Positions 25,011-64,000 of a stretch of DNA of 64,000 nucleotides are shown here, in pieces. This stretch comes from Xiphophorus maculatus. Lineage: Eukaryota; Chordata; Actinopteri; Cyprinodontiformes; Poeciliidae. Every line of letters begins with the position of its first letter. Position 1 is the stretch's first letter. The notes beneath the pieces were generated by a model, which was given only the letters and a program-made list of their open reading frames with translations, was not told the origin of the DNA and ran no database searches. The translations under genes were made by a program, and so were the position numbers. The stretch covers positions 24,298,751 to 24,362,750 of the forward strand of contig NC_036460.1 of the NCBI RefSeq assembly GCF_002775205.1. Reading direction: 5' to 3'.

Positions 25011-27089
25011 CTACTTCCTGTGGTCCCCCGAGGAGATGTAGCCCACGGCTCGGTTGATGGTGACGGCGCGAACGTGGAAGCCTCTCATCATCTTACACAT
25101 CTTCTGTCGGTTCACGTAGGAGGCGTTTCCCCACCGACCGGGCGCGTCCTAAATGCAGGACAGACGGAAGAATGACCATCGTGCTAACAACAGAAATGCC
25201 CCATTAAAAATAATTACAGGAAAACACTAATCTCCCTGTAAGGATTAGATGAAAAACAAAACCAAAAATAAACAGTGGTGTAAATGGGGAACAAACACAA
25301 AAAGACTAGAAAAAAAAATACCTCAGAAGAGTTGTGCTCTCCTGTTTCCATCGAGGAGCAGTTCTGTGCAAACCAAGAAAAAGATTTTATCATGCAACTT
25401 CCATTTTCCAAATTTCCCTACCGATTCCTTCAGCATCACATGTCCAGCAGCTCTCACTGACCTTCCTCAGGTCCCGAAGGATTCCCAGAGTCGGACTCAG
25501 AAGTGGAATTTCCGTCTCTGGCCTGTGGAGTGGGGACTTGAGGTACGTTTCAATGGCGGTATGGTAGAAGGCCAAATCCCTCATGATGTTCATCACACAC
25601 TCATTCTGTCAGGATGAGAATAACAAAAGAAAACGTGACTTTAAGGTTTACTTTATTGAGTCCAAAAATCAACCTTTTAAAAGCGACTCGCAGCAACAAC
25701 GTACCTCACTGAAGGACGAATTGGAGGACGAATTGCTCAGCATCCCGCAGCCGGAGTTCTGAGGGGAAAGTACAAGTTTCTTGAGGTTTTGTTGTTGCTG
25801 TTGTGGAGTTTACATTCCTGGTCAACACAGATACCACAGTATCAATGGAAACTGTAAACAAAGCTGAAACCAGCTTCATGTGTCTGTTTTTATTGTAATG
25901 CAAGACATTTGGTAGAAACTGATTCCGAAACTTATTTATCCAGTCTTTTAATGCTGAACGGTATTAAGTAACAAAGAATTGCCGTGTTGTTTATTTTATT
26001 AGTTGTTTTCTTATTTGGTCTAATAATAAACTCATTTTCATTTCGAATGGAAGGGCCGGATATGGCAGAAGCTGTTCATGCAACTACCCAATAACAGACT
26101 GTTAAAATATTACAGCTTTCCCTGCATTCAATTAATACTAATAAAAAAAATCAAACACTATTTAACACTTAAGTAAATGGTACGATACAAATAATAAAAA
26201 AACCCCAATATCTAAGCACACAACTGTTATCACAAAGTTCTGTTTCTGCGACCACAGAAACAGCTACGGCGAGCCGGATTTGGCCCACGAACCTTCAGTT
26301 TGACGCATGTGATACAGATTCTTTCTCAATGCCGTATAAGTGCATTTTAAAGTTATTTTAATGTAATTTGCGAGCTGGAGGACAACTTCTAACTCTGATT
26401 ATCTGTAATTACGACTCCAGTGCGCTTTACTCTAAAATGTTTCGCGCATCCATGCACGAAACAGCTGCTCTGGGGACACCGCCACAACCAGCAGGCCAAG
26501 ACGAGACATGGACACAACAACAACAACAACAACAACAATAATGTCTTAATTATTTACCTGAGTCGAAGCGGGAGAGCAGGCCCGCACTGTTTCGCTGCTC
26601 CTCATTGGCATCTCGTTGGATTTGATCAAGCTGGAACACAAATCTTCCTGCAATCCAAAAATGTACATTTATTTAATTACATTTTTTAAATTAATCTTGA
26701 TGGGGATTATAGTTGAATAATAAGTAAAAAAAAAAAAAAAAAAAAATAATAATAATAAAAAAGAAGTGTACTCACGCTTTTGAGAACCTCCGTGACACTC
26801 AGCAGAAGGTCCCTGAAGAGACTTGCGCACTGTGCGCTGTTGTTTGCGCTCGGCGGCAGCGGCAGCCCCGTGGATGTGCGCCAGTTGAGCAGCATCAGCA
26901 TCAGCGGCAGCGCGGCGCAGCTGGAAAAGCCTGCAGGAGAAACATCAACACCGGCGATAGCATCAAGTTTTGGGCAACCACACAACCAAAACGGAACAGT
27001 AAAAAAAAAATAAAAATAAAATAGATCAATTTAAAAAGCGCATTTGATCACTCGGTTGTCACTGACTTACATAAATGAACGTGTCTCAT
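25011..27089 (-). CDS. il12a: interleukin-12 subunit alpha (p35)
   Basis: Seven exons on the minus strand, in transcript order: 27089-27071, 26930-26776, 26647-26558, 25758-25705, 25605-25462, 25363-25322, 25148-25011 (TAG). All splice sites are GT-AG, phases agree, and the total is 642 bases, 213 residues. A signal peptide (AALPLMLMLLNW core) precedes a four-helix cytokine. Diagnostic matches to mammalian p35 are SETVRACSPASTQ (human STVEACLPLELTK) and the last helix FHVRAVTINRAVGYI (human FRIRAVTIDRVMSYL). Cysteines recur in helix A (QCASLF), the linker and near KMCKMM. p35 pairs by a disulphide with p40 (IL-12) or with EBI3 (IL-35) and is secreted by antigen-presenting cells to drive Th1 responses. 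Fish can have several p35 paralogues; which one this is I cannot tell. Confidence 0.92.
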
Positions 27090-27166
27090 TTTTTCGGAGC
27101 AGACAGAGAGACCTGTGATGGGACTTGGTAAAACAGTAACACTGAGCTGCTGCTTTCATCTCCAGG

Positions 27167-27173
27167 TTTTATA
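27167..27173 (-). promoter_or_regulatory. TATA box of il12a
   Basis: TATAAAA on the minus strand, about 80 bases before the il12a ATG, leaving a short 5' UTR. It is the only TATA-like motif close to the start. Confidence 0.6.
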
Positions 27174-27182
27174 CAAACAAGC

Positions 27183-27193
27183 GGGGAATTCCC
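27183..27193 (-). promoter_or_regulatory. NF-kappaB site of il12a
   Basis: GGGGAATTCCC, a palindromic match to the kappaB consensus, ten bases upstream of the TATA box. Mammalian IL12A is induced through NF-kappaB (c-Rel), so the site fits an inflammation-responsive promoter. Confidence 0.65.
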
Positions 27194-27859
27194 GCACAAG
27201 CAAGACGTAACGTAATTTCCACATGATTTCTCCTTGAAACCCGATTATTCTATAAGACGGTGGGACTGCTCTGACTACAACCTGTACAGTGTGTCATGAA
27301 AGACACACAACACCCTGGATTCAGAGCGAAGGCGCAGCGACCCATCACCAGGGAGAACCAGCGCTTCCAATTAGAGCTGCATTAAGTTGGTGCTGTGATT
27401 GTGACGTGATCTCCCGTGCAGCGTAATATTGGTAAATTCTGCCTGTTCGGTCACATCAGCGCTATTAAAGGAGCGACAACCAGTGGCTAACAATTAATCA
27501 TGCCAGGAAGATCGCTATGCGGGGTCGTGAGGGTGAAGTGAATCACATGTGACATCAAACAGCATCATTTCACGACTCAAGAGCCAGCTGGAGGTCAGCC
27601 GGCCTGTCCGCGTGGGCCCCTCAAACGCAGGAGGGATTGTTATAAAAATAAAATAATAATATATTATAGTAGGCAGCTCAGAGCTCACTTTACAAAGATA
27701 TAGTTTGAACCGAAGAACACAATTCTACTTACACTTATCTTAAACAACAGGATTTACTTGATAAATAAATTTATTTATATAAATAAAGACAATTGATTGT
27801 CCCCACTCAGTCTCCTTCTCCTCTCAAAATTTCACAAAATTTGAAATAAGCATAAACAA

Positions 27860-28168
<309 letters not shown>

Positions 28169-28639
28169 CTCCCGTGTTATTTTTCATGTGATGGATTATT
28201 GGCAAATGTCTTCAGAAGTTTCACAAAATGCACTGTAACTTTCTAGCAAGAGAAAGAAAATTCTGGTGACTGAACAGAGAATCCCAAACCAACCCACACC
28301 ACAACTTGCTGCAAAATGAAAATGTTGCATAGACCATCTATCCGTGGAGCAGCTCATCCAGGAGGGAAACCCAGCATCGTTCTCCCGACCTCGTTCTGGG
28401 GAACTCCTAGGCTTTCACAGGCCACAAGACGTCGCTCAAACGTCGTTCACAAATCTGTGCTAGTGAACACTTTTCCGTTGCGGAGAAAATCCATCCCACC
28501 TCACAGGTGTGGTATATCGAGATGCTGGTTAGACTAGACAGCATGACAGACGTGCATTAGGTTAGTCACGATAAAAGGAAACTCTGAATTCTGCAGTTTT
28601 GCTTTTATTCTGGGTGGTGGGGAATTTGGGAGGGTAAGA

Positions 28640-29640
28640 AAACCCGTCACTATTTGGTGTTTCCACCATTTGCCTCATGTGGTACAACATCTTGGCCTAT
28701 TGACAGGTTGTTGATTGTGGCCTGTGGGATGTTGGTCCACTCGTCTCCAATGACTGTGGGAAGTTGCTGGATGTTGGCAGGAAGTAGAACACACTGATCC
28801 AGAGCATCCCAAATATGAACTGGGATGTTATCAGCTTCCAGTAGCTATGTCCAGATCCTGGGTCGTACATCATCATGCGGCAACATGAGGTGAAGGTCAA
28901 ACTAACGGGGTATCTTGGTGTGTTCAAAATGCCGTCAATAAAATACACCTGTGTTCATTGTTGGTAGCATATCATTGTCATCCACCGCCATGGGTCACTC
29001 CATTTATAACATCAGCATCACCCACACAACGCCACACACACTGTCTGCAGCCTGAGCAGTGAAAACCGGGACCCCTCCGCATAGAGAACACCTCTCCAAT
29101 GTACCAGACTCAATCAAACCTGAGCGTTTTCCATATCAAATCGGTTATAATGACAAAGTGCGTTCAAGTCAGGACTCCAATGAGGATGACAAAAATCCAA
29201 ATGAGCTTCCCCAAGACTGTTTCTGACATTTTGTAAAGGCACTGTCTGGTTTTGCAAACTGATTGTGGAAGCCGATGTCCGGGTGGCCGTCCTCAGACTG
29301 TCTTTCAGGTGACCAGGTGGAGGTGTGGCCACACGTGGTCTGTGGTTGTGAACATGATAATTGCGCTCTCCCTCAAAACCTGCAACGTCTGTGGCATCGT
29401 GCTGTGTGACAAAGCTGCAGATTTCAGAGAGGCCTCATTGTGGCGCTAATCCTGCTGTCCAGTCAGCATCCTGACACGCCACACCTGTAAGGGCAGGATG
29501 GATTATCTCGGCGAGGGGTAAAGTATTCACTAACTCGGATTTAGGCCGCTTTGTGAACAATCCACTCATATGCATGCCTCACAGAGTGTTTGAAGGGAAA
29601 CGCATTTCTTTGAAACTAGTTTTCTGCGTGTGGCTGCAGG
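28640..29640 (-). pseudogene. decayed Tc1-like transposon with transposase remnant
   Basis: On the minus strand, broken frames match Tc1-like transposase: near 29.1-29.33 kb a DNA-binding part (HLKDSLRTATRTSASTISLQ), and near 28.7-28.95 kb the catalytic part (QVYFIDGILNTPRYPVSLT, then SSNFPQSLETSGPTSH). Stops and deletions interrupt it, and the DNARPH-type segment is degraded. It is an inactive cut-and-paste element. Outer ends are approximate; non-coding transposon sequence seems to run to about 29.6 kb. The 28.17-28.64 kb flank shows nothing else. Confidence 0.7.
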
Positions 29641-29779
29641 AGTTTCCTGCTCTTTGTACACGTTGACCACAGGACTGTCGAACACTGAAACCCACGGTCC
29701 CGGTATGAGTTACAGGATGTGTTCAGGTGTACAACCCACCAGGAGAAAGTGATTTACCTAAAAAAAAAAAAAAAAACTA

Positions 29780-31056
29780 AAACCTTTTTATTCATCACGA
29801 AACATTCAAGTCATACAGATTTATCTCAGTATGGTTTGGTGCCTCACCACAAGTGAACTTTATGTTATACATTTTAAGATCACCGGTGGTCATTTGGTTG
29901 AGAGAAAAATTCCTCATAATGACCTTAAAAGGGGTTGCCCAAATTAACTTGCAGTCACCTTGAGAAAAAGACATAGAAGAAGAAGAAGGAAAAAAAACAG
30001 CTTGCCTCAATAAATCACATAGTGAAGTAAGACGAAGAAAAGCAGCAGCTGAGTCACGGTACGTAATATCACATTTCTTAGAAAGAGGAAGCTGAACGCT
30101 CGGCTCGGCTGACGGGGCGACGAACTGCACAGGCCAACAAATACGAAACCAAGTTTATTCTTTATTTTACATTTCTGTACATAAACGTTTCTTTCCCTCA
30201 AATAAAGCATCTGAAGACAGCAGGATGAAAATGATATTAAACACACCTATTCATTGGAAATGACTCATGTCAGAAAGATTCAACATTCACAAAATGCTGA
30301 TAGAGCAATTCAGAGTGAACGTGTTACCAGTCTACAACTCCACTACAAAGCAGGCATGTTTCCTTCACACTCTTTTTAGCACCTTCGGACAAACGCTTCT
30401 CAGTTGAAAACTACCATTTGTGCAGAATAAAAACGGTTCAACCTTTTGAGTCCAACTTAAAAATGTTCTGAAGAAATTCGTTTTCAGTTTTCTTGTCATA
30501 CAGTGTTTTTCCTTTTTTTTTTTTTTTTCTTTTCATGACTGACTTTCTACTAAAGTTTGAACTATCATTTGATTTTTTCCACACCTTTTTTAAAATTTTT
30601 ATTTATTTATTTATTTATTTATTTTTGCATCTGAACAGGTATAATTTAGTGGCAACTGTAGAAAGTCGAAAGGAAACAGTAGCAAAGCAAGGCCGACTAC
30701 TGCACAGGAAGCTGGGGGACAGAATCTATGACGACACACAATCGGTTCTCCTCTTCTCCCAGGAAGTCGGATGCGCCGCTCCATCCTTCGGCGCCGGGAA
30801 GAAGCAGTTAAAAGAGAGTGGGTTTTTTTTTTCTTCTTTTTTTTTTTCTTCTTCTGTGCTGTTGCTACCAGTGAAGTCAGTGAGTTGGTAGAAGGGTAGA
30901 GGAAGAGAAGGGGGGGAGGAAGGAGCGAAAATACTTGGGGCAGGCGGGGCGGTTTTGGATAGACACGGGGTGCAGAGGAAGTGATCCAGGGAGGAAAGGT
31001 TTCATCTTGGTAGGAGGGAAACAGACGGGAGCAGGGACAGGGAAAGGACGGGCGTC
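29780..31056 (-). other. schip1: probable 3' UTR of schip1
   Basis: Sequence following the schip1 stop. It contains minus-strand AATAAA signals near 30.15 and 30.20 kb and at about 29.79 kb, and a (TTTA)n run at 30598-30625. No coding exon is seen. The true poly-A site cannot be chosen from sequence alone. Confidence 0.5.
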
Positions 31057-58072
<27,016 letters not shown>

Positions 58073-58670
58073 CCTTCACAGCATCCTAGAACGGGGCTGG
58101 CTGAGCTGGAAGTAGCAGGATAAAATTCCCAGCCCTGCAGCGGTATTCCAATGGGAAGGGGGGAGAGGTCCCAATGAGTCCTGGATCCGAACTAACAGGG
58201 TGGTGGAAAGAAAAAAAGTCCACAGCTTGTGCCCTGTCGCGAGTCGGGCAAGTCTTCACCCACCTTCTGCTCTAAATCGTTGCTTGTTATCTGCTCTGTT
58301 TTTTAGAGGAAGGGGAAAAAAAAGGGTAGGGTTTGATCTGCTTCCCGAACGCTGAAAAAGAAGGAGGGGCGCGAGAGACAGGAGGAGGAGGGGTGAGAGA
58401 ATGGGAGAGAGGCTTAGAGAGAGAGAGAGGGGAGAGCTTGCTTTTTTCGCTCTGCTTTGGACTGAAAAGAGGGAGGAGTTGTGTTGAGCTGAGTGTAAGC
58501 GGAGCTGGCCGGTTGGGGAGAGGGGACCGTGGAGATGGGAACGGAGGGGGCGGCGTGGGCAAGAGCTGGGATGTCGTCCGGCTTTTAATGTGGAGCTACG
58601 CCAGAGGAGGAGAGACGAGGAAGGGCAGAGGACCAACTTTCATTCCTCAGTCCTGCACCGGTCATCATTA
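58073..58670 (-). promoter_or_regulatory. schip1: 5' UTR and promoter region of short schip1
   Basis: A GC-richer, CpG-containing block directly upstream of the MVHQ exon, with purine-rich runs on the plus strand (GAGAGAGAG, GGAGGAGGAGG) and GGGGGCGGCG near 58.55 kb, a possible Sp1 site. No TATA box. Open frames here on both strands are low-complexity. Confidence 0.45.
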
Positions 58671-61600
58671 GAATGAAAATATAACACAAGTATCGACAGA
58701 AGTTTACATTTTCATAAGCAAATCTGTAAAAATGCAAAATATCAAAAGCAGGTGTCGAATGATATCATATATAGCCACAGGTTTTGCTTTATGTCTGTAT
58801 TTATACATTAAAAACTACAAAGATCTCCCCGTCAGTAATGTCATCTGTATATTTCTGTTTCCTGTACATCTCACTTTGAAATTACAGGTCATGAATGGAA
58901 ATGCGTTGACTGTGCAGCTTCTCTTCATTGTTTGTGTCTTGTTGTAGGGCTATAATCCCTTGGCAGCAGATGGCCGCTCTATAATCCACATCAAAACTAC
59001 TCAGATAATTCCTCTCTTCTCCATCTATTTATTACTCAGTTCAGACATCTTTTCATTACTGGGAAAAATCCATGTTGTCGTTTTCCTTGTTTGTGTACTA
59101 AAAAACACTCCGAGCATTATTACCGCTGTATGCAAAGATAAATGCTAACTCAAAGACAAAACTTTAAAAATAACCTAGCTAGAAATGCACGCAGGAATCA
59201 GCTGGTGATGGACCACTAAAAAAATATTTAAAAATCATATTTTCTAGTTTGTAAATTTACCATAACCTTAGTGCTACCAGATCATAACAGCAACACTGTT
59301 CGGTGTGGATGTTGTTACTGATGAAAGAAGATTCAACGTTAGCTATTTTCAGTTACATTGACATATTTCTCAGTAAGTGAGATGTGTGAAGACAATTAAA
59401 ATAAAAATACATATTGTAAGACATGTTGAGAGAGAAAGAGAGCAAGACTTAAAGCAGATAACAAGAAGGTAAAACTTAGAACAGCAAGGACAATAGGCCG
59501 ACAAATAATAATACTAAATAATAATAATAATAATAATAGCAGCTAATGTTTTTAGGATTATAAATCATCTTCAGTTTTAGTTTGCTAATTTCTTACAACA
59601 GATAAGAAAAATGTATATATTATACTTCAGTAATTATTGGCAAAAACCGATGTACATAAATGTAAGCGGCTCCACAGCAAGTTGCCTGGACGCATCTAGA
59701 TTGCTTACATGTATTGATGAGATTTTCAGTGTCCAGTTAGATTTAGTCATTAAAAACTTCACAATATAGTTAGTTAGGAAATTCTTGACATTTAAAAACA
59801 ATTCACTGCCAGTAAAGCATCGATAGCACAGGCCTGCAACTTCTTTTTTTGATATGTTCATGTACTTTACCACTGCTTACTAATTTATTTATTTTGGTAG
59901 TTGAGTATTTTGATTTGAAAATATAAAGTACTTTAAAAAGGATCTAAGATTCTATTTCTATTGATTGTGATTCTGACTCCCCTTTGGTACAGTTGACTCA
60001 CGAAACCAAAATAGAGCGTCCTCTGGTTTGGTAGATATTACTTACTGACGTCACGTTACCGCATCTCCTTACGGTAAGCTGTGAGTAAATTATAGAAAAT
60101 AAATTTCAGTCATCAGCTTTAAAGAAAGTATTCAAATAAATAACCGAAGGCGGTTCCAAAAAGAACATTGTCTGTAAAAGACGTCCCCTTTCCTTTCAAA
60201 CTGTTTTGGGCAGAAATACAAAAAACATAAAATTGAAAAAATAAAATTCATAAGGGCTGATTAGCATTTACATTTTCTCATAATATTGTCTTGGAGAAGC
60301 ACATGCAAACTATTCTTGGAAGGTGTGGATGACTTTCATGTCATGATGCAAAAACTGGAATCGACTGGATAAATCACGTTTAAATGAGTCCAAATCTGTT
60401 CCCTTCATCCCAGAGAAATTGGACAGTGTTCAGATGAAATGATCAATGTTACTTCATCATGAGTCAAAGCACTGCAGGAGGTACGGGCGTCTCTCAAAGC
60501 GGGAAGCGATAAGCAGACATCGGTGCTGATTTGAGGCCAAAATTAAAGTAAATAGATTAACAGTAGATGTGACACTGGCAGGGAAATCAGCAACCTGGAT
60601 CTAATTTGCTGCGACAAATTAATGCTTTAACATGCTCCTTGTTTTTCTCCCCCCGTCAAAACTCAAATTAATGACAATGAAAAGTGAAAAATATTACATC
60701 CGGACGCAATTAAGCATGCATCTATTTCCAGCTTTCGCTTTTTGTCATTGGCTGGGTTGCATACGCGCCGCTCTCTCCCCCGTCTCTTTCTCTCGGCCCA
60801 AACCTCTCTATCCAATATTGATCCCTCCTGGGTGATGCTGCTTTTCCCAATAAGACCACTCTTGGGTTTAATGACCTGGAAGTGGATCGATGAGCTGCCT
60901 CGCTCTCTGATCTCTCTCGGCTCAGGCCTGTGCACCGTTGGCCCCGGCTTAGCCTTCAGCTCGGCTGCCAGCTGGGACAGACTGGAGCGCTGCCCATCCT
61001 CTGACACCGGAGGATATAATCATCTGTGTTAAAAGATACCAACTCGGCCTCACGAAAGCCTTCTTAATCTGTTTCAATGTTACAAGTAAGCTTATTTAAG
61101 CTTAGAGAAAAAAGTGGAACAGCAAGTAACTGGACCCTTTCCAGTTTGCTGTAGATGATGCTGGGTTTCAAGTGGATGTGCGAAGATGGTTATACGAACT
61201 CATGACTTTAGAAGAGGCGACGCTGATTCGGTAAAACACAGGCAGGATCGTCCAACATTCCTATTTCTTCCTAGATGCTTCTGAGTAAAAAATTGAAAGA
61301 ACCACCACATAGTGCCAATTCATTAGCGCACACTTTTCTTCCTCTATTTTTTGTTTGGTTTAATAAAAAACAAAACAAACTTGAAGAAGTCTGTACAATA
61401 TGCTGGTATTTGTATAGATTAGTATCTAATGATCTTACAAGAAAGTTGCACACAACCTTCCCAAAGAAGGGCAGGATTTTAACATAGTTAATATTAAAAG
61501 TGCAAATATTATCCTACTTGAAGTAGCACCCTTCATTCAAATCAAATCCGGTCCTGAGGAGTTGTCAGAGTTCAAAACAAGAATCCCATATTGGTCATTT

Positions 61601-63599
61601 AAGGTAGCCTGACCTATGTAAACAGTATAAACAAATCCGACAGAACATCTCAAAATGGTTTTTTGCAAAAACAATTTAAAAATCCCAAATGTTATCGTTT
61701 AGCCTCGCACATGCTTTCATCTTCCAGGTTTAGCTTTCAAGAGATATCGTGCAGCAGGACGTTAAATCAGAAAGAGAAATACAAAACGCAAAGCTGATTG
61801 GTCAGATTTGCGTAAAAGTTGCAATGATGGGAGAAAATTTGCAAGTCTGTGCAACATTTGCGAATGATGAGTGAATTTGCTGTAATAGTTGAGATCACAA
61901 CTTCTTTGAAGCCCTTCAAAATGACTGAGTTGACATTTTAAACTGTCTTTAGCATCTTATAGTAGTGACTAGCCTTGTTAGCTTTCCTAACGTGACTGAG
62001 ACATCTGTGTTTGTGTGCTCCCCAGAAGTGCTCAGATTTGCTTAATAAATACAACTTCATGTTGCAGCAAAAATAAAGTTATTTATTTTTTTCATTTAAA
62101 CTGCACATTTTTGAAAAAGGTGTTGTAAAATCAGTAATTTTAGGCTGCAACAATTATAACCAAACATTGCAACATCCTAGAGGGACTTTTTTTTGTCTGT
62201 ATTACAGGAACTGCTCTTTCACACTTGCACTATTACGCCACCTGTTTCAGCTCCTAATGTAAATAAGTAATGACACCTCAAGGCAAGAAAACTGGGAAAA
62301 TATTTTCAATTCTGTTCTCATAATAGAACAGAATTGTTCACAATTCACAAATCACAAAAGCCTGGTGATTTTTGTTCACCAGGCTTAACAAAAATCAGAG
62401 ATCAAAAGCTGCCATGGTGCATCAACAAAGATTTGATCACAAGAACAGCAATCTGGTGGCAAATGTAATCACACAACATTTGGTTTCTCTGCTGTCTTTG
62501 AGTTCACAGTCTAAGCCAGGCTTTCCTAAATCAACCAGTTGAAAGCAGTTTGTTTTTAAACAGAGTCTCGTCCGTTTTTATGAATGCTGAAGACTAAAAT
62601 GAAACCTAACACACTTGAATGTGACGTTCTCACTTCCGATGCCATGAGTTCAAAACTGCAGGCTCAGAAAAAAAAGCCTGCTGCTTCTCTCTTCTGAATA
62701 CAAACACATGGTGAGGAGTGAAAAACTTTGATCTGCTCAGATAAATTAAGTCAAGGCAGCCTTTCCTTGCTCCTCTGTCGCCATAGCAGCAGTCAGTCCA
62801 AAGACATCTCTAACCTCATCTCCTCTCCTCCCCACCCCCAGTTCTGACCTTCACATGGTTGTCAGGGTTATAATCTGAGTCAAAGCACAGGTGGAGACCA
62901 ATACACAGCATTATTTAATTTACACCAAATGAGGATAAAACAACAGCAAGAGCTCTGGGCTGTTCACACATCATGTCTACAAATCCCTTTGAAGGTCATC
63001 AAATAAGATTCAAGAGCAAAAAAAATACAGTTTTAAAAACCATTGATTATGTAAGTGGCCCAAACTTGCACAAAGATGACATATAAAGACTATTATTAGT
63101 GGGAGACAGCAGACGGCAGCAGTCAAAGCCTCCCACACACCGACCCTGTGATGAGTTCGCTGTCTGGTCGGTGAAAAGCTGCAAGAACTCTGCACATACT
63201 CTCATCTTCTAAAATGAAGCGTCTACATTAGAGACGAAAGCTACAGATTAATGAGTTCATCTGAAGTTGGTTGATCTTATCCATCGACTAACCACTAACC
63301 GATAAGCGTTCATTTTCTTAAAAACCTGAGTTTTCTCTTGTGTCGACCATCTTTCCGTAACATAAAAGGCTAAATCTTTCATAATATGCTGAATTAAAAA
63401 AAAAGACATGATTAAACTTTTACAATATTTTGTGTCAGCCATATTAAATATTGACTGAATGAACAGAAAATGGTGGTTTTACTACATTATTAAACTTAGA
63501 TATAGTTATAAAATATAACAAAACAGAATCCTCTTAATAGAAAAATAAAATATGAAAAGAATAAAATATGTGAAACACTTAATCCCCATGAACAGAGAG
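58671..63599 (-). other. non-coding DNA upstream of short schip1
   Basis: No exons recognised; probably intron of longer schip1 isoforms. A GC-richer block at 60.70-61.02 kb and a quieter one at 60.29-60.48 kb stand out. A short (AAT)n run lies at about 59.52 kb. Confidence 0.45.
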
Positions 63600-63945
63600 A
63601 TATTCATAGAGAAGTACTGTCTGTGGGTTTTTGCGCTGTCAATCACTCTCGTGCTCACCCTCTCACCACTGTATTTCACCACAACATAGCCTGCCCAGAA
63701 AGCTAAGGCTAGTTAGCATACCCACCGATGACGGTGGATAATTGATAAATTGTTTCTCTTTCAATAGCACATTGAACAGCATTGATTGACAGCGCTAAGA
63801 CCCTTCTCCTGGCTCTGATTGGTTGCTTTTAAACGGGAGAGGTGCAATTCTTCAGATGGCAATAGTTGCACAGATTACCTGTCTCATAATGTAATGTGAC
63901 GGTTTTAACAAATATGGAAACAGCTACATACTGCAGATTTAATCG
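63600..63945. mobile_element. diverged relative of the 34.7 kb MITE
   Basis: Shares CTGTCAATCA, TTGACAGCGCTAAGA, ATTACCTGTCT, GTTTTAACAAAT and a right end CTGCAGATTTAA with the element at 34683-35266, in the same order. The left terminus is not recognisable. Confidence 0.55.
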
Positions 63946-64000
63946 ATTTCAAATAATTTTATTCCAACAAACCGTTACAATCAATTGTAAATGGTTTGTG

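Noticed and set aside
24936..25175. 79-codon plus-strand frame
   Set aside because: Antisense shadow of the last il12a exon.
30493..30891. 132-codon plus-strand frame
   Set aside because: Phe-rich translation of T-runs in the schip1 3' UTR region; no family match.
58256..58671. Long overlapping frames on both strands
   Set aside because: They arise from purine/pyrimidine-biased promoter DNA; Glu/Arg- and Ser/Leu-rich with no splice or family support.

Overview
The window is teleost fish genomic DNA, judged from long AT-rich introns with GT-AG borders, recognisable fish repeats (Tc1-like transposase remnants, a non-LTR retrotransposon 3' end, MITEs, microsatellites) and vertebrate genes. I assembled exons by hand from splice signals, phase continuity and family alignment; none has transcript support here.

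Layout. (1) About 0.4-23 kb, plus strand: an inflammasome-like locus. Gene A (389-9261, 5' end outside the window) encodes a FIIND (ZU5+UPA, the autoproteolytic module of NLRP1/CARD8) followed by a Death domain (DD). Gene B (11565-22365) reads as one open chain of about 20 exons encoding CARD, a caspase-1-like protease with both catalytic residues, an acidic linker, FIIND and DD. A and B share exon sizes, phases and intronic homology, so they are tandem duplicates at least over the FIIND-DD half. (2) 25.0-27.1 kb, minus strand: a seven-exon il12a (interleukin-12 p35) with a TATA box and a textbook kappaB site. (3) 29.8-58.6 kb, minus strand: schip1 (schwannomin-interacting protein 1), short isoform complete, plus a possible second alternative first exon at 50.1 kb. 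il12a lying just downstream of schip1 on the same strand is the order also found in mammals. (4) 58.7-64 kb: non-coding DNA upstream of the short schip1 isoform, probably intron of longer isoforms. Repeats are scattered throughout.

How the genes may work together. schip1 and il12a are an old neutral linkage. The FIIND genes next to them look like innate-immune death/inflammation machinery. In NLRP1 and CARD8 the FIIND cuts itself, and release of the C-terminal UPA-CARD recruits caspase-1. Gene B would carry the caspase on the N-terminal side and a UPA-DD on the C-terminal side of the same self-cleaving module. This is the main candidate for an undescribed system. Whether B is one transcript or two adjacent ones (CARD-caspase and FIIND-DD) cannot be settled from sequence alone.
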